A DNA stretch of 27,236 nucleotides from an uncultured Collinsella sp. (GCA_900550415.1 URSO01000028.1:1-27236); one strand, 5' to 3'; counted from the first letter of the stretch, positions 16,085 to 23,704 are shown. Notes: generated by a model not told the origin, from the sequence alone. Program-made: numbers and translations.

Positions 16085-16279
16085 AATATGAGTACTGTTG
16101 CCCCAATGGTCACATTTATTTACGCTCATTAGATGACTCCTAATGAGAGTGTTTCTCGTTAGAAGCTTATTTTATTGAACATTTGGGGAGATACGTCAGC
16201 TCGTATGGTTGACTGCATGCCTAAAAGTTTCAAAAATGCCCCAAATCGCTGCTACTAAAAAGATAGCAGTACTCATATT
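16085..16279. repeat. 195-bp AT-rich nested palindromic element
   Basis: AATATGAGTACTG (16085-16097) recurs inverted as CAGTACTCATATT (16267-16279), giving 13-bp perfect ends; flanking A-runs and T-runs extend the match imperfectly. Inside are CTCATTAG/CTAATGAG (16125-16132 and 16140-16147), ATTTGGGG/CCCCAAAT (16181-16188 and 16239-16246), and CTGCTA/TAGCAG (16249-16254 and 16264-16269). It has no open frame of note. It lies in the 494-bp gap between convergent genes. It could be a MITE-like mobile element or a structured RNA. Confidence 0.6.
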
Positions 16280-16326
16280 TAATGCTTTTTGTCCACAGCT
16301 ATTTACAAACCCCCCTAGTCCGCTCA

Positions 16327-16433
16327 TTGGGGACAGACTTAAATGACCAGTCTTGCCCAAGATTGTCCCCAACGACTAGTCATTTAAGAACGTCCCCAAC
16401 GGCTAGTCATTGGGGACGTTCTTAAATGACTAG
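16327..16433. repeat. Compound GTCCCC inverted repeat with a 24-bp perfect stem
   Basis: The main palindrome has arms 16376-16399 and 16410-16433, 24 bp each and fully complementary, around a 10-nt loop. Upstream TTGGGGACA (16327-16335) pairs with TGTCCCCAA (16364-16372), enclosing GACT/AGTC. The motif GTCCCCAACG(A/G)CTAGTCATT recurs within it. It lies just downstream of the GNAT gene on the minus strand and may end its transcript, but its size suggests a dispersed REP-like element. Confidence 0.7.
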
Positions 16434-16448
16434 GTGTGGCTGCCGGGT

Positions 16449-17090
16449 TTAGGCTGTTAGGTCGAGTTCGTAGAGAAAGCTTTCGCGCGGCATGTCGTGG
16501 CGGCGCTCTTCGCGGTTGGCGCGGTGCGTGGCCGTGCGCTTAAAGCCGTGCAGCTCGTAGAACTTCCATGAGCAGTTGGAGTCGGTGTACAGGTGCGCTC
16601 TTGTCGCCCCGCGCGAGGACAGGTGCAAGACCGCGGCGTCGAGCAGAACCGTGCCAACGCCTAGGCCATGGACATCGCGATCCACGGCAAGCAGCGTGAC
16701 CTCGTTGTCGTGTGGCAGGGGGCTGCTTTCGAGCAGACGGTTGTTGGTGCGGATGGTTGCGCGCACAAACGAGAGATACTCGGCGCAGGCATCGGGCTCC
16801 AGCTCGCGCATCTGCGATAGCAGTGCGCGCTCGGTATCCATCCAATGTTCGTTGATAGTGGCGCCGGAGCTCTGTCCCGCACGCGCGAGCGCAATGCCGC
16901 GCGCCTGGCCGTCAATTACGGCAACCTGCGAAAACGTCGACGACGAAAGGCAGTAGGCAAGGTCGCACGCGGCCTCAAGGCGGTTGTACTCATCGTTATC
17001 CGAATTGTTATGCCAAAGCTGCTGCAGAATCAGCGCAATGGCGTCGAAGTCTTCGGTGTCAAACGGTCGGTAGAGAACCCGCGAGACCAT
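16449..17090 (-). CDS. GNAT family N-acetyltransferase
   Basis: The ATG (17088-17090) follows AGAGG on the minus strand; 213 residues. The acetyl-CoA-binding motif A is visible as LLAVDRDVHGLGVGTVLLDAAV-like sequence with the R-D-V-H-G-L-G-V-G pyrophosphate loop at about residues 138-146, and motif B follows as LYTDSNCSWKFYELHGFKR. The C-terminal strand ends ESFLYELDL. GNAT enzymes transfer an acetyl group from acetyl-CoA to an amine; the acceptor here is unknown. The N-terminal third (RPFDTEDFDAIALILQQLW) is the usual first strand and helix. Alone on the minus strand between purH and the DUF2207 gene, with no linked partner. Confidence 0.85.
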   Translation of the reverse strand: MVSRVLYRPFDTEDFDAIALILQQLWHNNSDNDEYNRLEAACDLAYCLSSSTFSQVAVIDGQARGIALARAGQSSGATINEHWMDTERALLSQMRELEPDACAEYLSFVRATIRTNNRLLESSPLPHDNEVTLLAVDRDVHGLGVGTVLLDAAVLHLSSRGATRAHLYTDSNCSWKFYELHGFKRTATHRANREERRHDMPRESFLYELDLTA

Positions 17091-17367
17091 GGTGCCTCTT
17101 TCTTTTGCGGATGCATATCGAGCACAGTTCTACCACGCTATTGGCATCTAATTATGGTGCCCCTGTGTTCCATGAACTCACCGTGCCCGGCGCTGCGCCC
17201 ACATCCTCCACTCGCAAGCTTTTTCTGCACATGCGGCCGTTGCGGGGTGCATCGATGCGCTCGATGCGCTACATTGAATCAGTATTTTCAATGCCGCTGC
17301 GCGAGCACTGCAGATCGACGTATCACCGACTCACAGAGCACGGCGGCGCACCAGACAGGAGGACTGC

Positions 17368-18975
17368 ATGGGATCTGATGTGAAGATCGCGCGCGCGTTG
17401 ATCTCGGTTACCGATAAGACGGGCGTCGTCGATTTCGCACGGACGCTGGTCGATGACTTTGGCGTCGAGATCATCTCTACGGGCGGTACGGCTCGTGCCA
17501 TTGAGGACGCGGGCGTTCCCGTAACCCCCATCGAGGAGTTCACGGGCTATCCCGAGATGATGGACGGCCGCGTTAAGACCCTGCACCCCAAGGTTCATGG
17601 CGCGCTGCTGGCCCGCCGCGATTCCGAGCAGCACATGCAGGAGGCCGCTCAGCACGGCATTAAGCTGATCGACCTGGTTGTCGTCAACCTGTACGAGTTC
17701 GAGAAGACCGTCGCCAACCCTGAGGTCACCTTCGCGGACGCCATCGAGCACATCGACATCGGCGGCCCCTCCATGCTGCGCTCTGCCGCCAAGAACGCCA
17801 CGAGCGTTACCGTCATTTCCGACCCTGCCGACTATGATGCCGTCCTGGCCGAGATGCGCGAGACCGGCGGTTGCACTACGCTTTCTACCCGTCGTCGTCT
17901 GCAGGTGAAGGTCTACCAGACCACCGCCGCCTACGACACGGCTATCTCCCGTTGGCTTGCCGCCCAGGCGAGCGACGTGGCGGACACCTCTGCCAAGCTC
18001 GAGATTTCGCTGGAGAAGGTCGACGACCTGCGCTATGGCGAGAACCCGCAGCAAAAGGCCACGGTCTATCGCTTTGCCGAGGGCTGCGAGAACACCGCGA
18101 GCTCGCAGTTCCCGCTTGTGGGCTCCGAGCAGATCCAGGGCAAGCCGCTCAGCTACAACAACTATCTGGACGCCGATGCCGCCTGGAACCTGGTCCGCGA
18201 GTTCGACGAGCCGGCCTGCGTGATCCTCAAGCATCAGAACCCCTGCGGTTCCGCCGTTGCCGAGGACATCACGGCCGCCTACGACCGCGCTTTCGCCTGC
18301 GATCCCAAGAGCGCCTTCGGCGGCATCATCGCCTGCAACCGCGAGGTTCCCTTTGAGCTGGTTGAGCACTTTGCCGATCAGAACAAGCAGTTCGTCGAGG
18401 TCATCATCGCCCCGAGCTATACCGCCGAGGCGCTCGAGCGCATGGCCAAGCGCCCCAACCTGCGCGTGCTGGCTACCGGCGGCGTGGACCACGGTGCCCA
18501 AGTGGAGCTGCGCTCCATCGACGGCGGCATGCTGGTGCAGGAAGTCGACCACGTGACCGAGGATCCCGCGACCTTTACGTTCCCCACCGACCGCAAGCCC
18601 ACCGATGCCGAAATGGCCGAGCTCGAGTTTGCCTGGAAGGTCTGCAAGGGCGTCAAGTCCAATGCTATCCTGGTCTCCAAGGGCAAGGCCGGCATTGGCA
18701 TGGGCCCGGGTCAGCCTAACCGCGTTGACTCTGCACTGCTTGCCTGCGAGCGTGCCGAGGACTTCTGCGAGCGCGAGGGCGTGGAGAAGGGCGGCTTTGC
18801 TTGCGCAAGCGACGCGTTCTTCCCGTTCCGCGACAACGTCGACGTGCTTGCCGCGCACGGCGTGACCTGCATCATCCAGCCCGGCGGCTCCAAGCGTGAC
18901 GACGAGAGCATCCAGGCCTGCAACGAGCACAATATTGCTATGGTCTTCACGGGCGCTCGCCACTTTAGGCACTAA
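17368..18975 (+). CDS. purH: Bifunctional AICAR formyltransferase / IMP cyclohydrolase
   Basis: Catalyses the last two steps of purine synthesis: AICAR is formylated with 10-formyl-tetrahydrofolate and then cyclised to IMP. The ATG at 17368 follows an ACAGGAGG ribosome site 5 nt away; 535 residues, slightly longer than typical. The N-terminal MGS-like cyclohydrolase domain (about 1-200) shows ALISVTDKTGVVDFAR, STGGTA, GRVKTLHPKVHGALLARR and IDIGGPSMLRSAAKN. The C-terminal transferase domain contains LRYGENPQQKA, the catalytic KHQNPCG (K288, H289), SAFGGIIA and the ending GVTCIIQPGGS and MVFTGARHFRH. All key residues are intact. It is monocistronic, with a terminator at 19005-19039. Codon use is strongly biased to C and G at third positions, as in a highly expressed gene. 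The 277-bp upstream gap has a TCGATGCGC tandem duplication (17252-17269) but no clear promoter. Confidence 0.98.
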   Translation: MGSDVKIARALISVTDKTGVVDFARTLVDDFGVEIISTGGTARAIEDAGVPVTPIEEFTGYPEMMDGRVKTLHPKVHGALLARRDSEQHMQEAAQHGIKLIDLVVVNLYEFEKTVANPEVTFADAIEHIDIGGPSMLRSAAKNATSVTVISDPADYDAVLAEMRETGGCTTLSTRRRLQVKVYQTTAAYDTAISRWLAAQASDVADTSAKLEISLEKVDDLRYGENPQQKATVYRFAEGCENTASSQFPLVGSEQIQGKPLSYNNYLDADAAWNLVREFDEPACVILKHQNPCGSAVAEDITAAYDRAFACDPKSAFGGIIACNREVPFELVEHFADQNKQFVEVIIAPSYTAEALERMAKRPNLRVLATGGVDHGAQVELRSIDGGMLVQEVDHVTEDPATFTFPTDRKPTDAEMAELEFAWKVCKGVKSNAILVSKGKAGIGMGPGQPNRVDSALLACERAEDFCEREGVEKGGFACASDAFFPFRDNVDVLAAHGVTCIIQPGGSKRDDESIQACNEHNIAMVFTGARHFRH

Positions 18976-19004
18976 GTTTCGCCTCGGAACAAAATAATCT
19001 CTGC

Positions 19005-19039
19005 AAAAGACGGTCGCTCCGTTTGGAGGGCCGTCTTTT
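19005..19039 (+). terminator. Rho-independent terminator of purH
   Basis: AAAAGACGGTC pairs with GGCCGTCTTTT with one G-T pair, and an inner CTCC/GGAG stem closes on a GTTT loop. The stem ends in a T-run. It starts 30 nt after the purH stop. Confidence 0.88.
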
Positions 19040-19042
19040 TGG

Positions 19043-19048
19043 TATAAG
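19043..19048 (+). promoter_or_regulatory. Candidate -10 box
   Basis: TATAAG lies directly after the purH terminator and 9-33 nt before the possible starts of the next gene. No recognisable -35 is present because the terminator stem occupies that place. Confidence 0.4.
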
Positions 19049-19080
19049 AGGACGGAATGACTAACACGAAAGGTATGACC

Positions 19081-19788
19081 ATGCCCCAGATTGATGATGC
19101 CGAGCTGTTTGGCAATGCCGAGGACCAGCGTGCGTACGAGGACTTTTGCGCCAATCAGGAGGCGGTCGAGAAGTTCACGCTCGACAAGCCCGCGCTTGTC
19201 TGCCGTTGGCGCATGTCCAACAAAAAGGTGCCCATGCTCAACCGCCACATTCGCGCGCTATCCGAGCGCCTGGTGCAGGGCGAGCCGCTTACCCATAACA
19301 TGCTCAGCTGGGCCAAACAGCACGTTGAGTGGTCGCTTGCCGAAGGCGACTACACCGCACGCGACGGCGTGCTCATGCTGGTGATCGACATCAACGGCAA
19401 CGCCGCCATGACGGTGGGGGAGTACGAGCCGCTCGCCGATACGTCGGCCAAGGCGCTGCGTGCCCGCTCTGCCGAGGCCCGCTCCGAGGCTGACGAAACT
19501 GGTGTGGCGCCCGAGCTGCTCGCCGCCGTCAACAACGGCGAGCTCGCCTTTGTGGCGCCGGCGGACGAGTTCCTGTGCGGCACGGCGACGCTCGTCGAGC
19601 AGCTGGCCCAGACCAAGGGCATCCCGGTCACGCGCGTAGACATTCCCGCGCAGCTCAAGGGCGCGTTGTTCCTGGTGAGCGACGAGCACGGCGTGGTCCC
19701 CGCAACCGAGACGGACGCCGCCGAGGCCGACGCCGCGACGGTCGCCTTCTTCGCCGAAGGCTACGAAAAGCTCCGTGCCCGCTGCTAA
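19081..19788 (+). CDS. Conserved-looking hypothetical protein, about 235 residues
   Basis: Three in-frame ATGs compete: 19057, 19075 and 19081. I prefer 19081 (MPQIDDAELF) because GAAAGG (19068-19073) is 7 nt upstream; with a TATAAG box at 19043, the start at 19057 would be nearly leaderless. The protein is soluble, acidic, and without signal or membrane segment. Visible blocks are CRWRMSNKKVPMLNRHIRAL, HVEWSLAEGDYTARDGVLML followed by VIDINGNAAMTVGEYEPL, a Glu/Ala/Arg-rich linker, and a C-terminal alpha/beta-looking part (FLCGTATLVEQLAQTKGIPV). I recognise no family; the C-terminal block faintly recalls the end of fold-type IV aminotransferases (a CGTA motif), but the catalytic lysine context is missing. 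Codon use matches the core genome. It precedes the two-component operon on the same strand, 177 bp away. Confidence 0.8.
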   Translation: MPQIDDAELFGNAEDQRAYEDFCANQEAVEKFTLDKPALVCRWRMSNKKVPMLNRHIRALSERLVQGEPLTHNMLSWAKQHVEWSLAEGDYTARDGVLMLVIDINGNAAMTVGEYEPLADTSAKALRARSAEARSEADETGVAPELLAAVNNGELAFVAPADEFLCGTATLVEQLAQTKGIPVTRVDIPAQLKGALFLVSDEHGVVPATETDAAEADAATVAFFAEGYEKLRARC

Positions 19789-19831
19789 ATGATTTTTCTG
19801 GGACGGGGATTTAATAATCATTTGATCCCCG
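19787..19831. repeat. Two interleaved inverted repeats
   Basis: AAATGATT (19787-19794, starting in the stop codon) pairs with AATCATTT (19816-19823), while CGGGGAT (19804-19810) pairs with ATCCCCG (19825-19831). The arms alternate, so both stems can coexist only as a pseudoknot or otherwise exclude each other. Confidence 0.45.
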
Positions 19832-19965
19832 CGCCCGTTGCGAGCGAGGGGCGAGCCAACGCTTTCGTTCGCGAACAGTTCTGTCACCTTGTTGCCGCGC
19901 GAGGCGCGTACTTGCGGCTCCGCAGCCATAATGGTGGCAAGACAATCAAGAGGGGAGCGGAATCC

Positions 19966-20637
19966 ATGGCGCTAATCTATATCGTTGAGGACGACGAGCC
20001 CATTCGTCGTGAGCTTGTCGACATCCTTGCCCGCGCCGGGTTTGAAATCGAGGCCTGCGAATCGTTCGAGCATGTCTCGCGCGATATTCTCGCCGCCGCG
20101 CCCGACCTGGTGCTGCTCGACCTCACGCTTCCCGTCAAGGACGGCCAGCATATCTGCCACGAGGTTCGCCGCGAATCCGAGGTCCCCATCATCGTCCTCA
20201 CCTCGCGCACGACCGAGATCGACGAGGTCATGGCCATGACGCTCGGCGCGGACGACTTTGTTCCCAAGCCCTATAGTGCGCGCGTGCTCGTGGCGCGCAT
20301 CAACGCACTGCTGCGTCGCACCGCGGCGTCAGGCGAGCGCAGCACGCTCGTCCACAAGGGGCTGGAGCTCGACCTCGCCCGCTCTATGGTCACCAACACG
20401 GCGACCGGCGACAGCACCGAGCTCACCAAAAATGAGCTGCGTATCCTCTCGCTGCTCCTGAGCCGCGCGGGCAAGATCGTCTCGCGCTCGGCCATCATGC
20501 AGGACCTGTGGGACTCCGACGCCTTCGTGGACGACAATACGCTCACCGTCAACATCAACCGCCTGCGCACCACGCTCGAAAAAATCGGCATCAAGGGGTA
20601 TTTGACGACGCATCGCGGCCAAGGCTATTCGGTCTAG
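19966..20637 (+). CDS. OmpR-family response regulator
   Basis: ATG at 19966 with AGGGGAGCGG upstream; 224 residues. The receiver domain (1-118) has the acidic pair EDDE near the start, the phospho-acceptor D52 in LVLLDLTLP, the conserved Thr/Ser in VLTSRT and K101 in FVPKPY. The C-terminal winged helix (about 130-224) has LTKNELRILSLLLSRAGKIV, a recognition region around DDNTLTVNINRLRTTLEKI and the ending YLTTHRGQGYSV, typical of OmpR/PhoB. It is a DNA-binding regulator phosphorylated by the kinase encoded 9 bp downstream, with which it forms an operon. The BceS-like nature of the kinase suggests a BceR-like role in antimicrobial peptide or envelope stress response; the target genes are not in evidence. 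Confidence 0.95.
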   Translation: MALIYIVEDDEPIRRELVDILARAGFEIEACESFEHVSRDILAAAPDLVLLDLTLPVKDGQHICHEVRRESEVPIIVLTSRTTEIDEVMAMTLGADDFVPKPYSARVLVARINALLRRTAASGERSTLVHKGLELDLARSMVTNTATGDSTELTKNELRILSLLLSRAGKIVSRSAIMQDLWDSDAFVDDNTLTVNINRLRTTLEKIGIKGYLTTHRGQGYSV

Positions 20638-20646
20638 GGGCCGGCT

Positions 20647-21690
20647 ATGTCGTTTGGCAAGTTCTTTAAAGATGCACTGCTTCCCGTCGCCGTGTGGACG
20701 TGCGGCGTGCTGCTGAGCTGCTTTGTGCTGACGGTCGCCGGCGCACCCGTTTCTATCGTGGTCGTGGCGGTTGGCGTGTCCTTTATCTTCGGTATGCTCG
20801 GCATCGTGATCGAGTACGCTCGCCGTCGCCGTTTTCTGCGTCAGTTGGAGCGCGCGGCAGAGGAGCTCGAGAGTCCCGCATGGGTGCAGGAGATGGTGCA
20901 ATGCCCAACCTATGCCGAGGGCGAGCTCGAGTACGAGGTCCTGTGCCGGGTGGGCAAAGCCGCCTGCGACGAGGTTGCCGAGGGCCGGCGTCAGACCGAA
21001 GACTATCGCGACTATATCGAGAGCTGGGTCCACGAGGCCAAGCTGCCCCTGGCGGCGGCTCACCTGATTCTGGAAAACCTCGACGGCGGCGCAGATGACC
21101 CAACACGTGTCGATGACCTGGGTCGCGAGTTGGCTCGCGTGGAACGCTATATCGACCAGGCGCTGTACTACGCGCGCTCGGAAGTCGTGGAGCGCGACTA
21201 CCTGATTCGCCGCTGGGACCTTAAGACCTTGGTGACGGGTGCGATTAAGGCCAACGCGCGCGAGCTCATTGCGGCGCACGTGGCTCCGGTGTGCGAGAAC
21301 CTCGACTTCGAGGTCTTTACCGACGAAAAATGGCTCGAGTTTATCCTGGGCCAGCTCATTCAGAACAGCATTAAATATGCGCGCGAGGACGGCGCGAAGA
21401 TCGTGTTTTCGGGCGCGTTACTGGACGAGGGCCTGGCGAGCGAGCGCATCGAGCTCACCGTTGCGGACAACGGCTGCGGCGTGTGTGCGGCAGACCTGCC
21501 GCGCGTGTTCGAGAAGGGCTTTACCGGCGACAACGGCCGCACCACCAAGCGCGCAACGGGCATCGGCCTCTACCTGGTGGCGCGCCTATGCTCCAAGATG
21601 GGCATCGACGTCACGGCGGCATCCGACTCCGGCGAAGGCTTTGTCGTAACGTTCGCCTTCTCGACGAACAAGTTCCAATACTTTGAGTAG
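20647..21690 (+). CDS. Intramembrane-sensing (BceS-like) histidine kinase
   Basis: ATG at 20647, 9 bp after the regulator stop; 347 residues. Two membrane segments (about 10-33 and 38-57) are joined by a loop of only a few residues, so there is no extracellular sensor domain; this is the hallmark of intramembrane-sensing kinases. The H-box is WVHEAKLPLAAAHL with H129, and the ATPase domain has the N box LGQLIQNSIKYA, the G1 box VADNGCGV, the F box FEKGFTG and the G2 box TGIGLYLV. BceS-type kinases usually detect peptide antibiotics through a partner ABC transporter (BceAB type); no such transporter is encoded in this window. uppP, whose product protects against bacitracin, lies about 1 kb downstream. 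Confidence 0.93.
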   Translation: MSFGKFFKDALLPVAVWTCGVLLSCFVLTVAGAPVSIVVVAVGVSFIFGMLGIVIEYARRRRFLRQLERAAEELESPAWVQEMVQCPTYAEGELEYEVLCRVGKAACDEVAEGRRQTEDYRDYIESWVHEAKLPLAAAHLILENLDGGADDPTRVDDLGRELARVERYIDQALYYARSEVVERDYLIRRWDLKTLVTGAIKANARELIAAHVAPVCENLDFEVFTDEKWLEFILGQLIQNSIKYAREDGAKIVFSGALLDEGLASERIELTVADNGCGVCAADLPRVFEKGFTGDNGRTTKRATGIGLYLVARLCSKMGIDVTAASDSGEGFVVTFAFSTNKFQYFE

Positions 21691-21716
21691 CCGGGCCGTC
21701 TTGCGCTGCGGACGGC

Positions 21717-21777
21717 TATGTTCCCGAACGTGAACTTAGCTAAGGCAACTGGCGTTATGTTCCCGAACGTGAACATA
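21717..21777. repeat. Tandem palindromes, candidate operator pair
   Basis: TATGTTCCCGAACGTGAAC occurs at 21717-21735 and again at 21756-21774, 39 bp apart. The second extends to a perfect palindrome with arms TATGTTC/GAACATA (21756-21777); the first has one mismatch in the last arm. They begin 26 bp after the kinase stop codon, downstream of both convergent genes. Confidence 0.6.
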
Positions 21778-21886
21778 ACTATGAGGCTCAAATGGATCTC
21801 CCAAAACAAAAACGTGCAGCCCAAACAAAACGTGCCGCCCCAAACGCCATCTTTTATCAGCCAACTCGCTGAAGTAAGGCTGCGAA

Positions 21887-21979
21887 GGCCGCGAGGCCGG
21901 GAGGGGTTTCCTAAGGGCACATCCCGCAGCCGCAACGCGGCGAGGACGTGCCCGTGGAAACCCCTCAGGCCCCGCGGCC
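21887..21979. repeat. 93-nt imperfect hairpin between convergent genes
   Basis: The outer blocks GGCCGCG/CGCGGCC, AGGCC/GGCCT-like, GAGGGGTTTCC/GGAAACCCCTC and GGGCAC/GTGCCC pair in order with small bulges; a CCGC/GCGG pair closes the top. It ends 13 nt from the stop of the universal stress gene and may serve as its terminator, though no T-run follows. The rest of the gap 21691-21992 holds the tandem palindromes and two copies of an A-rich CAAACAAAACGTGC-like stretch (21801-21835). Confidence 0.6.
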
Positions 21980-21992
21980 GGTGGGAGCAACG

Positions 21993-22430
21993 CTACTTTA
22001 CGACCAAAATGTCGCAGTCGGTATTGCGCAGCAGGAACGTCGAAATCGAACCCAGAAGCGCATACTTGATCGAGGACAGGCCGCGAGCGCCGCAGAGCAC
22101 CAGGTCGGGCTTGACCACGTCGAGCATCTCGTCTTTGAGCGTCTCGCGAATACGACCGGCGCGTATCATGACCTCGACCTCGGGAATATCGGGATTGGCC
22201 TTGGCCTCTTCGAGCTGCTTTTCGATGGAGTTCTTAAAGGCCTCCTCCAGACCGTTGACCAAATCGACCGGATAGGAGCCGGCGCTCTCGAGCGCCGTGG
22301 AATCGATAACGTGGCCGATAATCAGCTTGGCGCCGTTGTTCGCGGCGACCTTGATGGCGCGTGCGAGCACAAAATCCTGCTGCTCAGTACCGTCGAGTGA
22401 AACAAATACCTTGGTGTAACCCTCGTTCAT
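21993..22430 (-). CDS. Universal stress protein, ATP-binding type
   Basis: Start ATG at 22430 with a perfect AAGGAGG ribosome site on the minus strand; 145 residues, one UspA domain. The N-terminus KVFVSLDGTEQQ carries the conserved Asp, and GARGLSSIKYALLGSIST fits the ATP-binding signature G-x2-G-x9-G-S/T. The final strand is CDILVVK. UspA-type proteins bind ATP and help in stress survival, often as dimers; a specific target is not known. It sits alone on the minus strand between the two-component pair and uppP. A TATAAC box on the minus strand at 22521-22526 may be its promoter. Confidence 0.92.
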   Translation of the reverse strand: MNEGYTKVFVSLDGTEQQDFVLARAIKVAANNGAKLIIGHVIDSTALESAGSYPVDLVNGLEEAFKNSIEKQLEEAKANPDIPEVEVMIRAGRIRETLKDEMLDVVKPDLVLCGARGLSSIKYALLGSISTFLLRNTDCDILVVK

Positions 22431-22520
22431 GGTTTCCTCCTTGGTCTATCGCACGGGCGCGGGGCTCGTGCGTCGGGCGGGCGCGGGTGCGTTGACCGCC
22501 GGACACTTTATCTTGTTGCA

Positions 22521-22526
22521 GTTATA
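22521..22526 (-). promoter_or_regulatory. Candidate -10 box of the universal stress gene
   Basis: TATAAC on the minus strand, about 90 nt before the start codon. No good -35 is found at 16-18 bp. Confidence 0.35.
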
Positions 22527-22679
22527 CCCAAGGATTTCGGTTTAACTGCTCGCAATTCTGTGAACGGGCGAGTTTTTTGGTAAGGGTAGGCGCGGTCGCA
22601 CCGCCAACGGTTGATAATGGGACATCGCCCGCATCGTCCGCAGAACATCTACCGGCGGGTGTCTAACGAGGGGGTCCCT

Positions 22680-23660
22680 TTGGATATTATCGAGCTTCTA
22701 AAATCTGCCTTCATGGGCCTGGTCGAGGGCATCACCGAATGGCTGCCCGTTTCGTCGACGGGCCACATGATCTTGGTGGACGAGTTCGTCAAGATGAACG
22801 TGAGCGAGACGTTCTGGAATATGTTCCTGGTCGTGATTCAGCTCGGCGCCATTCTGGCCGTCTGCGTGCTGTTTTTCCACGAGCTCAACCCGTTCTCGCC
22901 CAGCAAGGGCAAGGAGGGCCGTCGCGACACCTGGGTGCTGTGGGGCAAGATTGTGCTCGGTTGCATTCCTGCGGCGGCGATCGGCCTGCCGCTCAACGAC
23001 TGGATGGAGGAGCATTTCTACAACGCTCCCGTCGTGGCGCTGGCGCTCATTGTGTACGGCGTGCTGTTTATCGTGATCGAGAACTGGCGCGCGAGCAAGC
23101 GCGAGGAAATGGCCGTTGCCGGTTCGTTTGGTTCGCGTGCTGTGGTGTCGGGTGGACGTCCCGCCGGTGCGCACTTTGCGGCGCCCCCCACGGCTACCGC
23201 TGAGGATGAGGACGATGACGAGAATCTGGACTTTGGTTCCATCGCCACGCTCGAGGACCTCAGCTGGAAGACTGCGCTGGGTATCGGCTGCTTCCAGGTG
23301 CTTTCGCTGGTGCCTGGTACGTCTCGCTCCGGTTCTACCATCATCGGCGGCCTGCTTTTGGGCTGCACGCGCTCGGTGGCGTCTAAGTTCACGTTCTTCC
23401 TGGCTATTCCTGTTATGTTTGGCGCGAGTGCGCTCAAGCTGGTCAAGTACTTCATCAAGGGCGGCACGTTCGGCACCAACGAGATCGCCATCTTGGGCGT
23501 GGGCTGCGTTGTGGCCTTTGTGGTTTCGCTCATCGCCATCAAGTGGCTCATGGGCTTCGTCTGCCGTCACGACTTCAAGTGCTTCGGCGTCTACCGCATC
23601 ATCCTGGGCATCGTAGTGCTCGCGTACTTCTTCGTTCTGGAGCCGATGCTCGGCCTCTAA
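22680..23660 (+). CDS. uppP: Undecaprenyl-diphosphatase with an acidic loop insertion
   Basis: Removes a phosphate from undecaprenyl diphosphate to recycle the lipid carrier for cell-wall synthesis; overproduction gives bacitracin resistance (gene formerly bacA). I chose the TTG at 22680 (MDIIELLKSAF): GAGGGG is 6 nt upstream and the family begins here; a GTG at 22659 is the alternative. 326 residues, polytopic membrane protein. Signature motifs are EGITEWLPVSSTGH (16-29) and PGTSRSGST (212-220), both intact. Between them, about residues 139-195, is an extra cytoplasmic stretch with Ala/Pro-rich and EDEDDDENLD parts; typical family members are about 270 residues and lack it. A terminator follows at 23705-23745. 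A GATAAT at 22613-22618 might be the -10 box. Confidence 0.96.
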   Translation: MDIIELLKSAFMGLVEGITEWLPVSSTGHMILVDEFVKMNVSETFWNMFLVVIQLGAILAVCVLFFHELNPFSPSKGKEGRRDTWVLWGKIVLGCIPAAAIGLPLNDWMEEHFYNAPVVALALIVYGVLFIVIENWRASKREEMAVAGSFGSRAVVSGGRPAGAHFAAPPTATAEDEDDDENLDFGSIATLEDLSWKTALGIGCFQVLSLVPGTSRSGSTIIGGLLLGCTRSVASKFTFFLAIPVMFGASALKLVKYFIKGGTFGTNEIAILGVGCVVAFVVSLIAIKWLMGFVCRHDFKCFGVYRIILGIVVLAYFFVLEPMLGL

Positions 23661-23704
23661 CTTAGTCGACGCTGCGCGGCGGCCAGGGCGACAACTTGTC
23701 ATTC

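Noticed and set aside
16011..16448. Possible CRISPR array from the repeated GTCCCC/CTAGTCATT words
   Set aside because: The repeats are inverted and irregularly spaced, with no unique spacers of uniform length and no cas genes.
17105..17383. A 92-residue plus-strand frame in the purH upstream gap
   Set aside because: It has a TTG start without a ribosome site, overlaps the purH start, and has no recognisable protein features.
17323..19248. A 641-residue open frame on the minus strand over purH
   Set aside because: purH is unmistakable on the plus strand with all catalytic motifs; the antisense frame exists because of strong third-position G/C bias.
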